Origin: Burkholderia pseudomultivorans
Lineage (GTDB): Bacteria > Pseudomonadota > Gammaproteobacteria > Burkholderiales > Burkholderiaceae
Assembly (NCBI RefSeq): GCF_902499075.1
Contig: NZ_CABVPP010000025.1
Span: forward strand, 26,811-90,810
Length of the DNA stretch: 64,000 nt
Reading direction: 5' to 3'
Part shown: positions 63,869 to 64,000 of the stretch, in pieces
Numbering within the stretch: position 1 is the first letter of the stretch
How the letters are laid out: every line of letters starts with the position of its first letter
The notes under the pieces: generated by a model
Seen by the model: only the letters and a program-made list of their open reading frames with translations
What the model was told of the DNA's origin: nothing
The model's database searches: none
Made by a program: the position numbers and the translations under genes

Positions 63869-64000
63869 ATGACCGTTTCAGCCGATACGTCGACCGCCCG
63901 CGTGGCGCTGGTCGCGGGCGCGCTCGACAGCGCCGCCGACGCCGCGTCGATCGGCCGGGCGCTCGCGAACGCCTTTGCGCGCCGCGGCTGGGACCTCGCG
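63869..64000 (+). CDS. SDR family oxidoreductase, 3' end outside window
   Basis: Only the first 44 codons are visible: MTVSADTSTARVALVAGALD, then an Ala-rich stretch leading into SIGRALANAFARRGWDLA. The pattern is the nucleotide-binding start of a short-chain dehydrogenase, but the expected TGxxxxxG glycine loop reads VAGALDSAADAASIG, with an insertion. It could be a pteridine-reductase-like SDR (FolM type). The call is tentative because most of the gene is missing. Confidence 0.6.
   Translation, partial: MTVSADTSTARVALVAGALDSAADAASIGRALANAFARRGWDLA

Overview
The window is high-GC DNA with strong G/C third-position bias. Its gene content fits the chromosome of a Burkholderia species, most likely of the B. 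cepacia complex: aceK, a bioAFDB operon, a KirBac1.1-like channel, a Tat-exported phospholipase C, a Gram-negative porin, many LysR regulators and a Burkholderia-type fluoroacetate dehalogenase homologue. That assignment is inference from protein resemblance, because no rRNA or tRNA gene is visible. The window starts inside aceK and ends inside a short-chain dehydrogenase gene.

Layout. 1-4.9 kb: aceK, a beta-carbonic anhydrase, an SDR, a YchJ-family protein and a secreted alpha/beta hydrolase. 5.5-9.8 kb: bioA-bioF-bioD-bioB, closed by a strong terminator. 9.9-17.1 kb: a LysR regulator divergent from pxpA / biotin carrier / biotin carboxylase / pxpB / pxpC, then an NCS1 permease. This set looks like the separated domains of a urea-carboxylase-like enzyme. 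17-25 kb: cutC, an EAL phosphodiesterase, a CPA1 Na+/H+ antiporter and a 1190-residue indolepyruvate ferredoxin oxidoreductase-like enzyme.

25.2-27.2 kb is the most unusual part. It is almost gene-free and carries about ten well-kept copies, plus decayed ones, of a 57-bp direct repeat. Each copy has fixed geometry, with two DnaA-box-like half-sites exactly 35 bp apart, and one copy holds a perfect TTATCCACA. A relic of an indolepyruvate oxidoreductase gene and a small coding-like ORF sit inside the array. A strong promoter overlapped by a perfect 20-bp palindrome follows, just before a GST gene.

27.5-37.1 kb: GST, a KirBac potassium channel, an orphan sulfate-binding protein, a DapA-family lyase with a structured leader, a VapC-type toxin with an atypical antitoxin, a LysR/MFS divergent pair, and a Fur-boxed TonB receptor. 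37.3-44.2 kb: a paoABC-like periplasmic molybdenum aldehyde oxidoreductase, then a small lipoprotein and a phospholipase C. 44.2-48.2 kb: hydrolase, VOC protein, ghrA-like reductase, HMG-CoA lyase, YbaK-type deacylase and a DUF1289 protein; the last five are tightly spaced. 48.4-55.2 kb: EamA/Lrp divergent pair, fluoroacetate-dehalogenase-like hydrolase, nitronate monooxygenase, LysR, porin and a small secreted protein. 55.5-64 kb: bile-acid:sodium symporter homologue, EAL-CBS-GGDEF protein, a LacI / AGE-epimerase / PfkB-kinase sugar operon, small proteins, and a MidA-like methyltransferase divergent from the final truncated SDR.

Functional themes are biotin synthesis next to a biotin-dependent lactam/urea-type carboxylase set, c-di-GMP turnover at two loci, and several independent small catabolic units each paired with its own regulator.
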